39,693 bases of DNA. It comes from a virus. The stretch covers positions 1 through 39,693 of IMG/VR virus record IMGVR_UViG_3300036831_000043. One strand, 5' to 3'. Below the pieces are notes generated by a model. It did not search any database, was not told the DNA's origin, and was given only the letters and a program-made list of their open reading frames with translations. Both the position numbers and the translations under genes were made by a program. Every line of letters starts with the position of its first letter. Position 1 is the stretch's first letter. Below are positions 15,426 through 23,036 of the stretch, one piece after another.

Positions 15426-16480
15426 AGAAGCCCGCGCAATTGCAGGTTTTCGATTGTGAGGGCAGTAAGGGCGCGTTTCAGTTTGTCTATTTCCGATAGC
15501 TCGCGCGGGCCGTGCCGTTCGTGCTGGACGATTTGGGAAGTTACTTGCGCATGCTGTTCGGCTAGCGCTTCAATTTCCGGCGATACAGGCCGCGACCCGT
15601 TTGCATTCGTTCGCTTTGAAACCATTTCTTTCTGTTCCTCTATCTGTGCGGGCTTGGGCGTGCGCTTCGCAACCGCAGGCGGCGGCGTCTTCGTTTTTGA
15701 ACCGCGCCGGTTAATGCCGTAAAAGTCTTCCATTTCCAGCGCCTGTTCCGGCGTCATGAGGGTTTTTCTGTGTGCGATCCAGGCGCCGTACCCTTGCGCC
15801 TTGCTGGCGGGCTTCGGTCCCATGGTCTTTTCGGTTCGCTTGTCCAGCCCGGCAAGCCAGGGCATGCGCTGATGCAGGACCGCAGATAGCCCGCGTGGAC
15901 GGCTCGCGCCGGTTTTGTCGGTTGCCATAGATAGAACCTCGTCGTTAGATTGTTCGACCGGCTTTAATTCCGGCTCTTTGTCCAGCAGGGATACAACAGC
16001 GTCATAAACCGGATAGCCCGGTCGATACGGCCCGCTGGCGGCCTGTTCGGGTTCGGGCGGGGAACTGGACACAGCAACCGGCGCAGGGGCCGCTGGGGGC
16101 TCGCCATGCGTGACCGCGTGCAAGTCTTCGGGGTTGTCTTCGGGCAGGCCCGCATAGTCGATTGCATGCGGTTCGGGCTCGCCCTGTTCCAGCGCGCGCA
16201 CGTCGTCGGGGTTGTCTGTGGGATAGCTGTTTATCTGCGCTTTTTTCAGGGCTAACTCTAACGCCGTGGGCGGTTTGGGCTGTCGGACCTTGGGAAGTTT
16301 GAGCGTAGGCCGCGCGTCCAGATGGTTATTTTTCTGCGCTCGCGCTTTCCAGTCAATGAACGTTTGTAGCGTAATGCCCTGGGCTTTGCAGCAGTCGCGC
16401 AGACTCGCGCCAGTGCTTTCCTCGCGCATGATTTGCGTAAGGATAGAAACTTTTTGCTCTGTCGAATAGATATCCAGCAT
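15422..16480 (-). CDS. Transposase-type HTH regulator-like protein
   Basis: A 352-aa protein. I chose the ATG at 16480 because it follows AAAGGAGG at 9 bases; upstream codons lack such a site. Residues 1 to about 50 (YSTEQKVSILTQIMREE, then SLRDCCKAQGITLQTFIDWK) look like the HTH of IS3/IS66-type transposase OrfA proteins. A long Pro/Glu-rich low-complexity middle follows, then a C-terminal helix ending IDKLKRALTALTIENLQLRGLL, also OrfA-like. No catalytic transposase domain is present, so this is more likely a DNA-binding regulator. It is last in the leftward early block and has its own repeat-array promoter. A role as a lysogeny or early regulator is a guess. Confidence 0.6.
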   Translation of the reverse strand: MLDIYSTEQKVSILTQIMREESTGASLRDCCKAQGITLQTFIDWKARAQKNNHLDARPTLKLPKVRQPKPPTALELALKKAQINSYPTDNPDDVRALEQGEPEPHAIDYAGLPEDNPEDLHAVTHGEPPAAPAPVAVSSSPPEPEQAASGPYRPGYPVYDAVVSLLDKEPELKPVEQSNDEVLSMATDKTGASRPRGLSAVLHQRMPWLAGLDKRTEKTMGPKPASKAQGYGAWIAHRKTLMTPEQALEMEDFYGINRRGSKTKTPPPAVAKRTPKPAQIEEQKEMVSKRTNANGSRPVSPEIEALAEQHAQVTSQIVQHERHGPRELSEIDKLKRALTALTIENLQLRGLL

Positions 16481-16532
16481 GGTTGTTTCCTCCTTTGGGC
16501 GGCGTCGTCGTAAGTAATAGGCCATGGTTAAA

Positions 16533-16560
16533 AGTGCAGCAGAGTGCTAGCGAAGTGCAA
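16533..16560 (-). promoter_or_regulatory. Array-embedded promoter for the HTH gene
   Basis: On the reverse strand: TTGCAC (16555-16560), a 16-bp spacer containing TGCTAGC, and a weak -10 TGCACT (16533-16538). Same design as the promoters at 18172, 21195, 29468 and 30118. Confidence 0.45.
16537..16558 (+). repeat. 11-bp repeat array, 2 units
   Basis: CAGCAGAGTGC then TAGCGAAGTGC in phase. The second unit encodes the end and the stop of the small membrane protein gene on the reverse strand. Confidence 0.7.
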
Positions 16561-16693
16561 ACCAGAGAACGACAAAGATAACCGGCAGGAAAACCGCATA
16601 AATCACAGCGAACGTGCGCCGCAGACGGCGTTTCTGTCTATCCATTTCTTCCATACTCATAAAGGGCACTGGATGAAATTCTCTGTGTTTCAT
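16547..16693 (-). CDS. Small single-pass membrane protein
   Basis: A 48-aa protein starting at the ATG at 16693 after AGGTGAGCCC; longer upstream starts lack this site. A charged N-terminal half (MEEMDRQKRRLRRT) is followed by a membrane segment FAVIYAVFLPVIFVVLWFAL at the very C-terminus. It is a tail-anchored or N-in single-pass protein. Proteins of this size in phage early operons often target host envelope processes or act as holin-like factors; nothing more specific can be said. Its last codons lie inside an 11-bp repeat unit. Confidence 0.65.
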   Translation of the reverse strand: MKHREFHPVPFMSMEEMDRQKRRLRRTFAVIYAVFLPVIFVVLWFALR

Positions 16694-16697
16694 GGGC

Positions 16698-16952
16698 TCA
16701 CCTGTAGCGCAGGAATGCGGCCTGATGGACGCATTTATGACCCTTGCAGCCGCTGGCAGGGTCGAAATTGTCGCATTCGCCATTCAGCGGGATATACGCA
16801 TGTCCCATGGCTTGCGCGATAACCAGACGGGCGCGAATTTCAGGCAATAGTGATTCGTCGCAGCGGTACATATCGCAAAGAAATTCGTCAGCCTTTGCCA
16901 GCATGTCGCGCACGTTCAGGCTGATGTGGAATTCCAGCGGCTGGTTAATCAT
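16698..16952 (-). CDS. Hypothetical early protein
   Basis: An 84-aa protein. The N-terminal helical half is MLAKADEFLCDMYRCDESLL and the C-terminal half is Cys/His-rich (GECDNFDPASGCKGHKC, then H), which could bind one zinc ion. It overlaps the upstream gene by 8 bases and has no clear Shine-Dalgarno sequence, so it is probably translationally coupled. Part of the leftward early operon; function unknown. Confidence 0.6.
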   Translation of the reverse strand: MINQPLEFHISLNVRDMLAKADEFLCDMYRCDESLLPEIRARLVIAQAMGHAYIPLNGECDNFDPASGCKGHKCVHQAAFLRYR

Positions 16953-17274
16953 GTTCGCGCGCCATGGCCTGAAAAAAACACAGTAGCCGCACGTCGCGGG
17001 CTAGTGCCATGCCGGTTTCGAATGATTGGGGATTGTCGCCGAAGTGCTGGAGAACGGCGCCGGTTAGCGCCTTTTCGGGTACGGTCTGCAAGTCGCCCGC
17101 CAGGCGCGATTCAAGCCCGGCGACCGCGCCGCGCAGGAAGCTAATCCAGTCGATTGCACGCTGGACGGTTTCCCGGTCTGCTGGTCCCGCCGCGTCGCGG
17201 ATCGGCTCCAGCTGCGCGCATAGCTCCAGCACGTTTTCGACGGGGAATGATTCGCTGATATAGCCGCTAGTCAT
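16945..17274 (-). CDS. Hypothetical early protein
   Basis: A 109-aa, mostly helical protein (FPVENVLELCAQLEPIRDAA and VQRAIDWISFLRGAVAGLES) with no catalytic motif visible. It overlaps both neighbours by 8 bases, so the genes are coupled within the leftward early operon. Family not recognised. Confidence 0.6.
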   Translation of the reverse strand: MTSGYISESFPVENVLELCAQLEPIRDAAGPADRETVQRAIDWISFLRGAVAGLESRLAGDLQTVPEKALTGAVLQHFGDNPQSFETGMALARDVRLLCFFQAMAREHD

Positions 17275-17467
17275 TGGCGCCGCCGTCGTCGTTCCATGTC
17301 GTCGGGTCTATGGCGTCTTCGCGGCCCCATAAGCAAACGCCGCACAGACCGCCGTTATAGACGGTCTGCCCGGCGCGTATTCCGATCACAACAGGTTTCA
17401 GGCCGCACACCTCGCAACCGCGTTTATACGACGGTTCCCAGCTGTCTACCTTCGTTATTTCCGACAT
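17267..17467 (-). CDS. Small zinc-finger-like protein
   Basis: A 66-aa protein with two Cys-x-x-Cys pairs, CEVCG and CGVCLWG, about 20 residues apart, a layout typical of a zinc ribbon or treble-clef knuckle. It overlaps the downstream gene by 8 bases. Such short phage zinc proteins often bind nucleic acid or host proteins; the function here is unknown. The ribosome binding site is weak (GAGATT). Confidence 0.62.
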   Translation of the reverse strand: MSEITKVDSWEPSYKRGCEVCGLKPVVIGIRAGQTVYNGGLCGVCLWGREDAIDPTTWNDDGGAND

Positions 17468-17502
17468 GGCGGAATCTCGTTTGCATTGGCCCGTGTTTTG
17501 TC

Positions 17503-18111
17503 TCAGTGCATATTTTTAGCGTCGGCGGGTTGTGTCACCCGCTCAAGCGACCGGCGAAAATCCCGCAGGTATAACCGGAACGCTTCGGGGTTGCGTGCAT
17601 TCGCGGCCTGGACATAGATACGGGCTATATCATAAAAGGCAGTCGAAATTCCCGCAAGGAAAGTTGTACGCATATGGTCCCGCGCAGTTTGCGGCGTACC
17701 TTCCTGCATTATGTCGCGCTCAAACATGCGCCAGAAGTGGGCGAACCTGTCGGGGTTCCAGCCCTCGCCGAACAGTTCGTAAGCGCTGTCGTTCCGGCGA
17801 TCACTCAGCACGTTACGCGCACGTCCAGGCAGTGCTGGCGGTTCGCCCTGGGCGTCGGCGTGCATCATTGCACTGCGCCGCGTCTGCCAGGCCGCGCCCG
17901 CTTTCTGTGCGAATCTTAGGTCTTTCTCGATCCAGTCCAGAAAAGCCGGGTCTAGCATGTTGTCGTCGCGGGTTGTCGCTTCGCTGATAAGCCAGGTTAG
18001 CCGTTCGTGCATGAAGGCCGCGCCCATGACGAACGATTGATAGTCACTGTCGCGGCTGTCTTCATATTCGAACAGTTCGCGGGCTATCTCACACAGGTTT
18101 CTTTTATCCAT
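17503..18111 (-). CDS. Hypothetical early protein
   Basis: A 202-aa helical protein rich in Arg, Asp, Ala and aromatic residues (FMHERLTWLISEATTRDD, WIEKDLRFAQKAGAAW). No known motif recognised. It lies below the 6-unit repeat array and its embedded promoter, so it is probably the first gene of a sub-operon running left to 15.4 kb. AGG lies close upstream of the ATG. Confidence 0.62.
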   Translation of the reverse strand: MDKRNLCEIARELFEYEDSRDSDYQSFVMGAAFMHERLTWLISEATTRDDNMLDPAFLDWIEKDLRFAQKAGAAWQTRRSAMMHADAQGEPPALPGRARNVLSDRRNDSAYELFGEGWNPDRFAHFWRMFERDIMQEGTPQTARDHMRTTFLAGISTAFYDIARIYVQAANARNPEAFRLYLRDFRRSLERVTQPADAKNMH

Positions 18112-18131
18112 TATTGCCTGTTCCAGAATGA

Positions 18132-18197
18132 CAGCAGGCCGCTAGCATTCTGCTAGCGACCCGACAGCACAAATATAGCATTATTGCAGCACTTCGC
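18132..18197 (+). repeat. 11-bp repeat array, 6 units
   Basis: Six units in exact 11-bp phase, including TAGCATTCTGC (18143), CAGCACAAATA (18165), TAGCATTATTG (18176) and CAGCACTTCGC (18187). It spans the gap between recT and the next leftward gene and runs into the end of the recT coding sequence. Confidence 0.85.
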
Positions 18198-18199
18198 AA
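18172..18199 (-). promoter_or_regulatory. Array-embedded promoter
   Basis: On the reverse strand: -35 TTGCGA (18194-18199), 16-bp spacer, -10 TATATT (18172-18177). The start point would lie about 55 bases before the ATG of the 202-aa gene. The operator units cover both hexamers. Confidence 0.6.
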
Positions 18200-19353
18200 C
18201 GTTCCCGGTAGACCGCTTCGAGTGCTGCGCGTTCGTCTGCGCTGGCCAGTTCGCGTATTTCGTCGGCGGCAATGTCCAGCACGTCGCGCGTTTTTGCGCC
18301 CAGCAGCGCGCCGCGTATACGTTCGCCCAGGGACTGGCCCGGCATGTCGTCAAAGTCGGTTCGCAGGCTTTCCGGTTCGTCGTCCATAACCGTATTTCCA
18401 GCGCCCGCCATTTCCGGTTCGCGCTCGCGCGTGCTGTCGCCCATTTCCATATCCAGCGTCGGGCTGGGGTTGTCTTCCAGCATGAGGGCCGCCGTGTTGC
18501 CCAGTTCAATTTCGTCAGCGTTCGGCGCGCGCAGCGCGTCCATAATGACCATTTCGACCGACACGGGCAGGAATTTAAAGAGGCGACGTACAACCGTTTT
18601 CAGCGCCATTTGCTCGAAATCGGTTTTCCAGGGGCCGTCGTATTTCTCGATATCGGTTTTGTTTTTGGCAAAACTGCGATTGCGGATAACTTCGACCTCT
18701 GCACGCGACATAACCGCGAACTGGCGGCCACCGTCTTTAAGCCGGGCGACAGCGTACACGAAACGCAGATTTTCCGGCGACGTGCGGCCCGCGTTTTCCC
18801 AGTCGGGTTTATGGATCAAAGACGGTTCCAGCCCCAGCGTGCATTCGAACGCGTCGCCGACGTACACCGGCCAGGCTTCGATAGATTCAATCTGGCCGCT
18901 ACGGCGCGCTAAATCAATCATGCCGCGATAGCCTAGGATGACCGTGGCCACCGTTTCCAGCAGCACCCAGCGCGTGCCCTCTTTCTTCCAGCGGTCAAAC
19001 GGCACGATATACACATGACCCAGCGCAGAACCGGGCTCCAGCCCCAGCTGCGCGCACTGGATGACAGCGCCCAGGAAAGACTGCGGCGAACACTGCGCCA
19101 GCTTGGGCGTTTTGCGTAGTTCGGTTGTCGCAATGCGGATCAGTCTTTCCGCCGTCAGATGACGCGGCAGCGCTCGCGCAATCTGTGCCATGACCGCAGG
19201 CGACGCCAGGAATTTGGCGAGGGCGTCGGCCTGGGCGTTCGCCGTCAGCGGTACATTCTGGCCAGCGCCATTCGTACCGGCAACCGCATTCGAGATATCG
19301 GCGCCACCGTTACGGGCTTGCAGGCGCTGTTTCAGTTTTTCTGTCTGTGTCAT
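18181..19353 (-). CDS. recT: RecT-family single-strand annealing protein
   Basis: A 390-aa protein. The RecT signature runs from about residue 80 (PKLAQCSPQSFLGAVIQCAQ, then LGLEPG) through YIVPFD, VLLETVATVILGYRGMIDLA and RRSGQIESIEAWPV, to FEQMALKTVVRRLFKFLPVS. RecT binds single-stranded DNA left by an exonuclease and anneals it to complementary strands, giving phage homologous recombination and repair. The C-terminal ~120 residues are acidic and variable. Directly upstream (15 bases) lies the partner exonuclease. AAGGGGC precedes the ATG. Confidence 0.92.
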   Translation of the reverse strand: MTQTEKLKQRLQARNGGADISNAVAGTNGAGQNVPLTANAQADALAKFLASPAVMAQIARALPRHLTAERLIRIATTELRKTPKLAQCSPQSFLGAVIQCAQLGLEPGSALGHVYIVPFDRWKKEGTRWVLLETVATVILGYRGMIDLARRSGQIESIEAWPVYVGDAFECTLGLEPSLIHKPDWENAGRTSPENLRFVYAVARLKDGGRQFAVMSRAEVEVIRNRSFAKNKTDIEKYDGPWKTDFEQMALKTVVRRLFKFLPVSVEMVIMDALRAPNADEIELGNTAALMLEDNPSPTLDMEMGDSTREREPEMAGAGNTVMDDEPESLRTDFDDMPGQSLGERIRGALLGAKTRDVLDIAADEIRELASADERAALEAVYRERCEVLQ

Positions 19354-19368
19354 TTGATGCCCCTTGGA

Positions 19369-20289
19369 TTACTTGCCAGCCGCAGCTGCGGTTTCTTTAA
19401 ACTTTGCTACGCGGATATCCCAATACTCGATTGCGTCCACCGTGTACCCGGCGCGCTTGCGCTTCGCGCGCTTCATGGCCTGGCCGTCGTCAAACACCAG
19501 CTGCGCGTTTTCGCCCATTTCGGCGACCAGATGCGCTTTTGCACCCTTCGCCATGTCTTCATACATGGCCGCCTTTTCGCTGGCTTCGGTCATGACCTTA
19601 TACCAGGCTTCATGCTGGGGCGTGGCCGTGACGTGTTCGCCGTTCGTACCCGGATACAGGCGGCGCAGCGTTTCGAAAACCTTTGTATGGTTCGGGTCAA
19701 TGTCGGGGCGCAGACCCGTCAGCACATAGCCGCGCCAGAATGCGTCGGCTTCATGGCGCATAAGATCAATCAATGCGTCGTCACGTTCGACAAAATACTG
19801 TCGCAGTTCGTCGCCGACACCGGCATACACCACGCACAGTTCGCGGCCCGTGATACCTAAACCCCATTGGGTTTGGGCCAGGTAGTGAAACGGCATGCCG
19901 TCGCTTTCCTGTTCACCCCATTCTTTAGAAAGGAACGGATGCACGGTTTTAACTTCGCCATTGACCGGCACGCCGTCAACAGACGTTTCAAAGTCAATTT
20001 CTGATGCGAAAAACGGAAACTGCGAATCGACAAAGCGGCGGTTTCTGTGTTCGACCACTAACCCGAAGTCTTCGGCGGCCCAGTCCAGAATAACCGGCTC
20101 CATGCGTTTCCCGCGACGCGTGGCGAGATTATCGGAGTCGGGGCGCGTTTCCGGCTGTACCTTGTCAAGCCAGCAATCCAGGCCGCTACGGTACGGATTC
20201 ACGCCCAGGATTGCGGCAATGTCAGACCCGCCCACAAACTGGGTCCGGTCGTATTTTTCGGGGGAAATGAGAGTGGGGGCGGTTTGCAT
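19369..20289 (-). CDS. YqaJ/RecE-type exonuclease
   Basis: A 306-aa protein. I set the start at the ATG at 20289 after AGGA; the first 22 codons of the longer frame lie in the promoter. YqaJ-type nuclease motifs are present: GGSDIAAILG (20-29), RMEP with Glu64, the Asp in ASEIDFE (about 99), GEVKT with Glu112 and Lys114, and HYLAQTQWGL (about 135-144). This is the lambda-exonuclease fold that degrades one strand of double-stranded DNA and feeds single strands to RecT. It is paired with recT directly downstream. A TATACT -10 lies about 34 bases upstream of the ATG. Confidence 0.9.
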   Translation of the reverse strand: MQTAPTLISPEKYDRTQFVGGSDIAAILGVNPYRSGLDCWLDKVQPETRPDSDNLATRRGKRMEPVILDWAAEDFGLVVEHRNRRFVDSQFPFFASEIDFETSVDGVPVNGEVKTVHPFLSKEWGEQESDGMPFHYLAQTQWGLGITGRELCVVYAGVGDELRQYFVERDDALIDLMRHEADAFWRGYVLTGLRPDIDPNHTKVFETLRRLYPGTNGEHVTATPQHEAWYKVMTEASEKAAMYEDMAKGAKAHLVAEMGENAQLVFDDGQAMKRAKRKRAGYTVDAIEYWDIRVAKFKETAAAAGK

Positions 20290-20322
20290 GTTGCGTAGTC
20301 CTATGGGGTTGACAGTACGCAC

Positions 20323-20351
20323 AGTATAAAACGGAGTGTTGCAAAGTGCTA
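20323..20351 (-). promoter_or_regulatory. Promoter for exonuclease-recT
   Basis: On the reverse strand: -10 TATACT (20323-20328), a 17-bp spacer, -35 TAGCAC (20346-20351) formed by a repeat unit. The array covers the -35 region, as expected for a repressible promoter. Confidence 0.5.
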
Positions 20352-20393
20352 GCACTTTTTCAGCATAGCGCTAGCACAGTGCAACATTACAGC
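20339..20393 (+). repeat. 11-bp repeat array, 5 units
   Basis: Five units in exact phase, including TAGCACTTTTT (20350), CAGCATAGCGC (20361) and TAGCACAGTGC (20372). It lies between two leftward genes and overlaps the stop of the upstream one. Confidence 0.85.
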
Positions 20394-20764
20394 AGAGGAT
20401 GGCGGGCGTTAAAGAGGGCGACGAACGCGGTTAGGGCGTGGCCGCCGCGACCCTCGCAACCGTCCAGCGTGGCGACGAATTCGCCCCCCTGTTCGGTTAG
20501 CTCGATACCCTCGCGCCGCGCATATTCGCGGGCGTCGTTGTCGCTACAGTGCCAGGTGCGCGCCAGCTGGGCGACGTGTTCAATATCGGCGCCGCGTGCA
20601 AAGGATTCAATCAGGATTCGCCATGCGCCGCGCCGGTCGGACGGTTCGACCGGCCACCAGCATTTAACCAGGTCCGAATTTTCGAAGTCGGTAATCAGGC
20701 CCGGCGCGGCCCGTTTATAGATGACCGCGCCATTAGCGTGCAGATAATAGTAACCGGCAATCAT
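20387..20764 (-). CDS. Hypothetical early protein
   Basis: A 125-aa protein. The ATG at 20764 follows TGGAG at 7 bases, so the longer upstream frame is rejected. It begins MIAGYYYLHANGAVIYKRA and has a central WPVEPSDRRGAWRILIES, which resembles short phage proteins of unknown role in recombination clusters. No catalytic motif seen. Part of the early leftward block. Confidence 0.65.
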   Translation of the reverse strand: MIAGYYYLHANGAVIYKRAAPGLITDFENSDLVKCWWPVEPSDRRGAWRILIESFARGADIEHVAQLARTWHCSDNDAREYARREGIELTEQGGEFVATLDGCEGRGGHALTAFVALFNARHPLL

Positions 20765-20775
20765 GGCCGCTCCAG

Positions 20776-21129
20776 TTATTCCCAGTCGCGCAGCACTTCG
20801 CGGGCGTCGCAGGCCAGCGCGGCGGTTTCGTCTTCGCCGTCTATTTCCAGTTCGGCCAGTTCGACAAACCCTGCATTCATTTGGGCCATAACTTCGGCCA
20901 TGAATGCCTGCTGGCCATTCAACCATGCAGAGCGCAGTTTTTCAATCTGGCCGCTGGCGCAACCCATGCCGCAGAAAACGTCGGCGAACTGGTCAACAGT
21001 GGGATTGTTAGAAATGGCGTCGGCGCGGCTGTCGATTGCGTCGGCGCGGTTGTCGGCGCGCGATTCGGCGGCCAGGTAGCGGTTCAGGTCCGATTGCACC
21101 GGGTCAAACGCGGAATAAAGGCCAGACAT
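20776..21129 (-). CDS. Hypothetical early protein, first of leftward block
   Basis: A 117-aa acidic helical protein. The segment ESRADNRADAIDSRADAISN contains a short internal repeat (SRADxxADAI). An AGAGGAAAACGAACC leader gives a good ribosome binding site. It is the first gene after the 8-unit repeat array and its promoter, so its expression should follow that promoter. Family not recognised. Confidence 0.65.
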   Translation of the reverse strand: MSGLYSAFDPVQSDLNRYLAAESRADNRADAIDSRADAISNNPTVDQFADVFCGMGCASGQIEKLRSAWLNGQQAFMAEVMAQMNAGFVELAELEIDGEDETAALACDAREVLRDWE

Positions 21130-21143
21130 GGTTCGTTTTCCTC

Positions 21144-21231
21144 TGCTGATGCGCTAGCAGTGCGCTAGCAATGGGTTATCGAAGTGACAGCAGAATGATA
21201 ACACAGTGCTAGCAAAGTGCAACACTTTCAG
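21144..21231 (+). repeat. 11-bp repeat array, 8 units (longest)
   Basis: Eight consecutive 11-bp periods. Clear units include TAGCAGTGCGC (21155), CAGCAGAATGA (21188), TAACACAGTGC (21199) and TAGCAAAGTGC (21210). The flanking unit AACACTTTCAG (21221) recurs as AACACTTGCAG at 26139 and AACACTTTTCG at 29494. Confidence 0.9.
21195..21222 (-). promoter_or_regulatory. Main leftward early promoter, array-embedded
   Basis: On the reverse strand: -35 TTGCAC (21217-21222), a 16-bp spacer holding TGCTAGCA, -10 TATCAT (21195-21200). The operator array covers the whole promoter and extends downstream toward the first gene. Confidence 0.65.
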
Positions 21232-21332
21232 GCGAACAGACCGCCGCATGGTGAAACGGTATATGCGCCCAGGTATAGCGAAAGCGGAAATAATTGCAAG
21301 AAAAATATTCAGCTTAAATTCAGCTGAAACTA

Positions 21333-21361
21333 TTGCGTGATACGGCGTGTAAGGCTAAAAA
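21333..21361 (+). promoter_or_regulatory. Rightward promoter candidate
   Basis: TTGCGT (21333-21338), a 17-bp spacer and TAAAAA (21356-21361). Transcripts would meet the terminator at 21452 after about 85 bases, so the site could make a short RNA or be controlled by attenuation. Confidence 0.35.
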
Positions 21362-21414
21362 TAGCCGCCTATGGTGTTGCGCAAACGATTGAATGAAACG
21401 TGCGGCCCAAAAGG

Positions 21415-21452
21415 AAAAGCCCCCATTTGCTTGCAGGCGGACGGGGGCTTTT
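21415..21452. terminator. Strong bidirectional terminator
   Basis: Perfect 10-bp stem AAAAGCCCCC/GGGGGCTTTT with an 18-base loop. The A and T flanks make it work on either strand. It separates the leftward control region from the rightward replication genes. Confidence 0.85.
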
Positions 21453-21462
21453 GAACACAACA

Positions 21463-21594
21463 ACGATTCAGCGCCGGGCATGGCGTAGAACGCAGGGACG
21501 ATTCTAAATCGGTCGGTCCCGCCGTGCAACAAAAAGTGTAGACAACGCCGCTACACATGCAGGGTCTGTTCGCCAAAACGCCGTGCTGAATCGT
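21463..21594 (+). other. Inverted-repeat-rich leader or structured RNA candidate
   Basis: ACGATTCAGC (21463-21472) pairs perfectly with GCTGAATCGT (21585-21594). Inside are a GGGAC...GTCCC hairpin near 21496 and a GTGTAG/CTACAC hairpin near 21536-21556. The outer stem is followed by GTCTTTTTGAG and then the ribosome binding site of the next gene. It could be a structured 5' leader, an antisense or regulatory RNA, or part of an origin. Confidence 0.4.
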
Positions 21595-21612
21595 CTTTTT
21601 GAGAAAAAAGAA

Positions 21613-21885
21613 ATGAAACAGCAACACCTTTGCGCGCCGCGTGGCGCACTCAGCCCCGACGCGCGGGCGCTTCTGGCCGTCATGATGACCGCCGCCGCAA
21701 TGGGCCGCCTGACACACCAGGCCGCCCGCGACGCGTGCCGTCTGCCCGTTCCCGCCTACGCTTACGCGCTGGGCCAGCTGGAGCGCGCGGGCATATTGCC
21801 CCGCCTGTTTGTTTCGCGTGAAACCGTGGTTTTTACGGTCTGCGCTTGCGTCGCCTGTGCCCGGCTGGCTGGGGGCGCGCAATGA
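21613..21885 (+). CDS. Small protein upstream of putative rep gene
   Basis: A 90-aa protein. The ATG at 21613 follows GAGAAAAAAGAA. The helical region SPDARALLAVMMTAAAMGRL, then THQAARDACRLPVPAYAYAL and GQLERAGILPR, has the layout of a winged-helix DNA-binding domain (recognition helix followed by LERAGILPRLFVSRETVVF as the wing). It overlaps the putative replication gene by ATGA, so the two are co-made. A small replication or copy-control DNA-binding protein is plausible but unproven. Confidence 0.6.
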   Translation: MKQQHLCAPRGALSPDARALLAVMMTAAAMGRLTHQAARDACRLPVPAYAYALGQLERAGILPRLFVSRETVVFTVCACVACARLAGGAQ

Positions 21886-23036
21886 CCCCGCAAACCGAAC
21901 CAATCCAGATCACGATAGACCGCGACGCCCTCGCGGGTATGAACGCCGCGCAGCGTCTGCACTGGCTCGCCGAACAGGCGCACATTCCCGAAACGACCGA
22001 AGACGGCGACGAAGACGACGACGGCCCGCTAGCCGACCCGGAAACCCGCGCCGGTTACGACGCATGGCGCCAGAGCGGCCACCGTTCATTCAACATGCAC
22101 GAAGCCGAAGCCATAGCCGCCGCGCACGGCCAGCCGCTGGTGTATGGAATTTTTTGCAGCATGTTCGCCTACCGGCTGAACGGCGGCGGCGGCTGGTGGA
22201 CGAAGACCGCGCCCGATTGGTCCGACGACCTGGGCGTAGGGGTTCCGCAGTTCCGGCGCGTGCAAACGGTCATGACCAAAGGCAAATTGGTGCGCAGCAG
22301 GATAGGGCGCTGCGCGGTTGCGTCGTATCAGCTGGATTTTGATGCTTTAACAGCCCTCACATACGCCCATGGTGAGGCCATGGGGGTTGATTTTAAAGGG
22401 CTGGCGGCCCGGTTTGGCGGAAATCGTCAAACCGTGAAACAGACCCGCGAAAAGTTTCACAGTTTGGCAGAAACCGTCGAATGCTTTGACGAAAACAGTC
22501 AAACCCGTATACAGGGTAAACAAACCTTAAAACCCCCTGTGGCGCCTGTGGATAACGCAGCGCAACACGACGGCAGCAGAGAACCGGGCGAAGACGACGA
22601 AACACAGTCAAAACCTATTGGCGACGATTCGGCGATAGCGGAAAGCGAAAACGCCGAACAGATGCTAACCGCGTACTGCGAAGCGAACGGCGTCAAACAT
22701 AAGCCCATGGTCGTACATACGCACGTCACCGGACAGCGTATAACGCCCGCCGAAGCCCGCGCGCTGATTGCCAAAGCCCGCACGCTGGGCGAACCCGTAG
22801 ACAGCTGGCGATGGTTTGAAACCCATTTGCAACTGATGCGCAACCAGCGTGGAACCGACCCGCGCAACACGCCAACGGGCGGTAATGCCGACTTCACGCT
22901 AACCCGGCGTCAGCTGGCCGCGCTCGATCACGCGCAGGCACACCCGCCGAACCCGGAAGACCAGGCGCGCAGCATGGAAACGATACGCGCGGTACTGAAA
23001 CCGCATTGCAAGGCATTGACCAAGGGCAACGAATGA
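21882..23036 (+). CDS. Putative replication protein with winged-helix domain
   Basis: A 384-aa protein. I chose the ATG at 21882, which overlaps the previous stop and follows GGGGGCGCGCA. The N-terminal part is acidic; residues about 85-150 (MFAYRLNGGGGWWTKTAPDW, then SDDLGVGVPQFRRVQTVMTK, then GKLVRSR) fit the winged-helix of phage replication O/DnaD-type proteins, in which a helper helix is followed by a turn and a recognition helix. The C-terminal half contains a helical DnaT/DnaD-like stretch. It lies next to a noncoding region with inverted repeats, and no other initiator is seen, so it is my best candidate for origin recognition. A transcription regulator is the alternative. Confidence 0.5.
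   Translation: MTPQTEPIQITIDRDALAGMNAAQRLHWLAEQAHIPETTEDGDEDDDGPLADPETRAGYDAWRQSGHRSFNMHEAEAIAAAHGQPLVYGIFCSMFAYRLNGGGGWWTKTAPDWSDDLGVGVPQFRRVQTVMTKGKLVRSRIGRCAVASYQLDFDALTALTYAHGEAMGVDFKGLAARFGGNRQTVKQTREKFHSLAETVECFDENSQTRIQGKQTLKPPVAPVDNAAQHDGSREPGEDDETQSKPIGDDSAIAESENAEQMLTAYCEANGVKHKPMVVHTHVTGQRITPAEARALIAKARTLGEPVDSWRWFETHLQLMRNQRGTDPRNTPTGGNADFTLTRRQLAALDHAQAHPPNPEDQARSMETIRAVLKPHCKALTKGNE

Larger units (their letters stand above)
21130..21612. other. 483-bp divergent control region, candidate origin
   Basis: No convincing gene lies here. From left to right it holds the 8-unit repeat array and leftward promoter, an AT-rich stretch with TTCAGCT direct repeats and the palindrome TTCAGCTGAA (21308-21330), a rightward promoter-like site, a strong bidirectional terminator, and a stretch rich in inverted repeats. 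It lies directly before the two genes that include the putative replication protein, so it is the best candidate for a replication origin. No DnaA boxes or classical iterons were confirmed. Confidence 0.45.

Noticed and set aside
21144-21231. CRISPR-like array
   Set aside because: Units are 11 bp with no spacers, and no cas genes are present.
21320-21532. Reverse-strand ORF of 70 codons in the control region
   Set aside because: It passes through the strong terminator stem and has no ribosome site; treated as noncoding.
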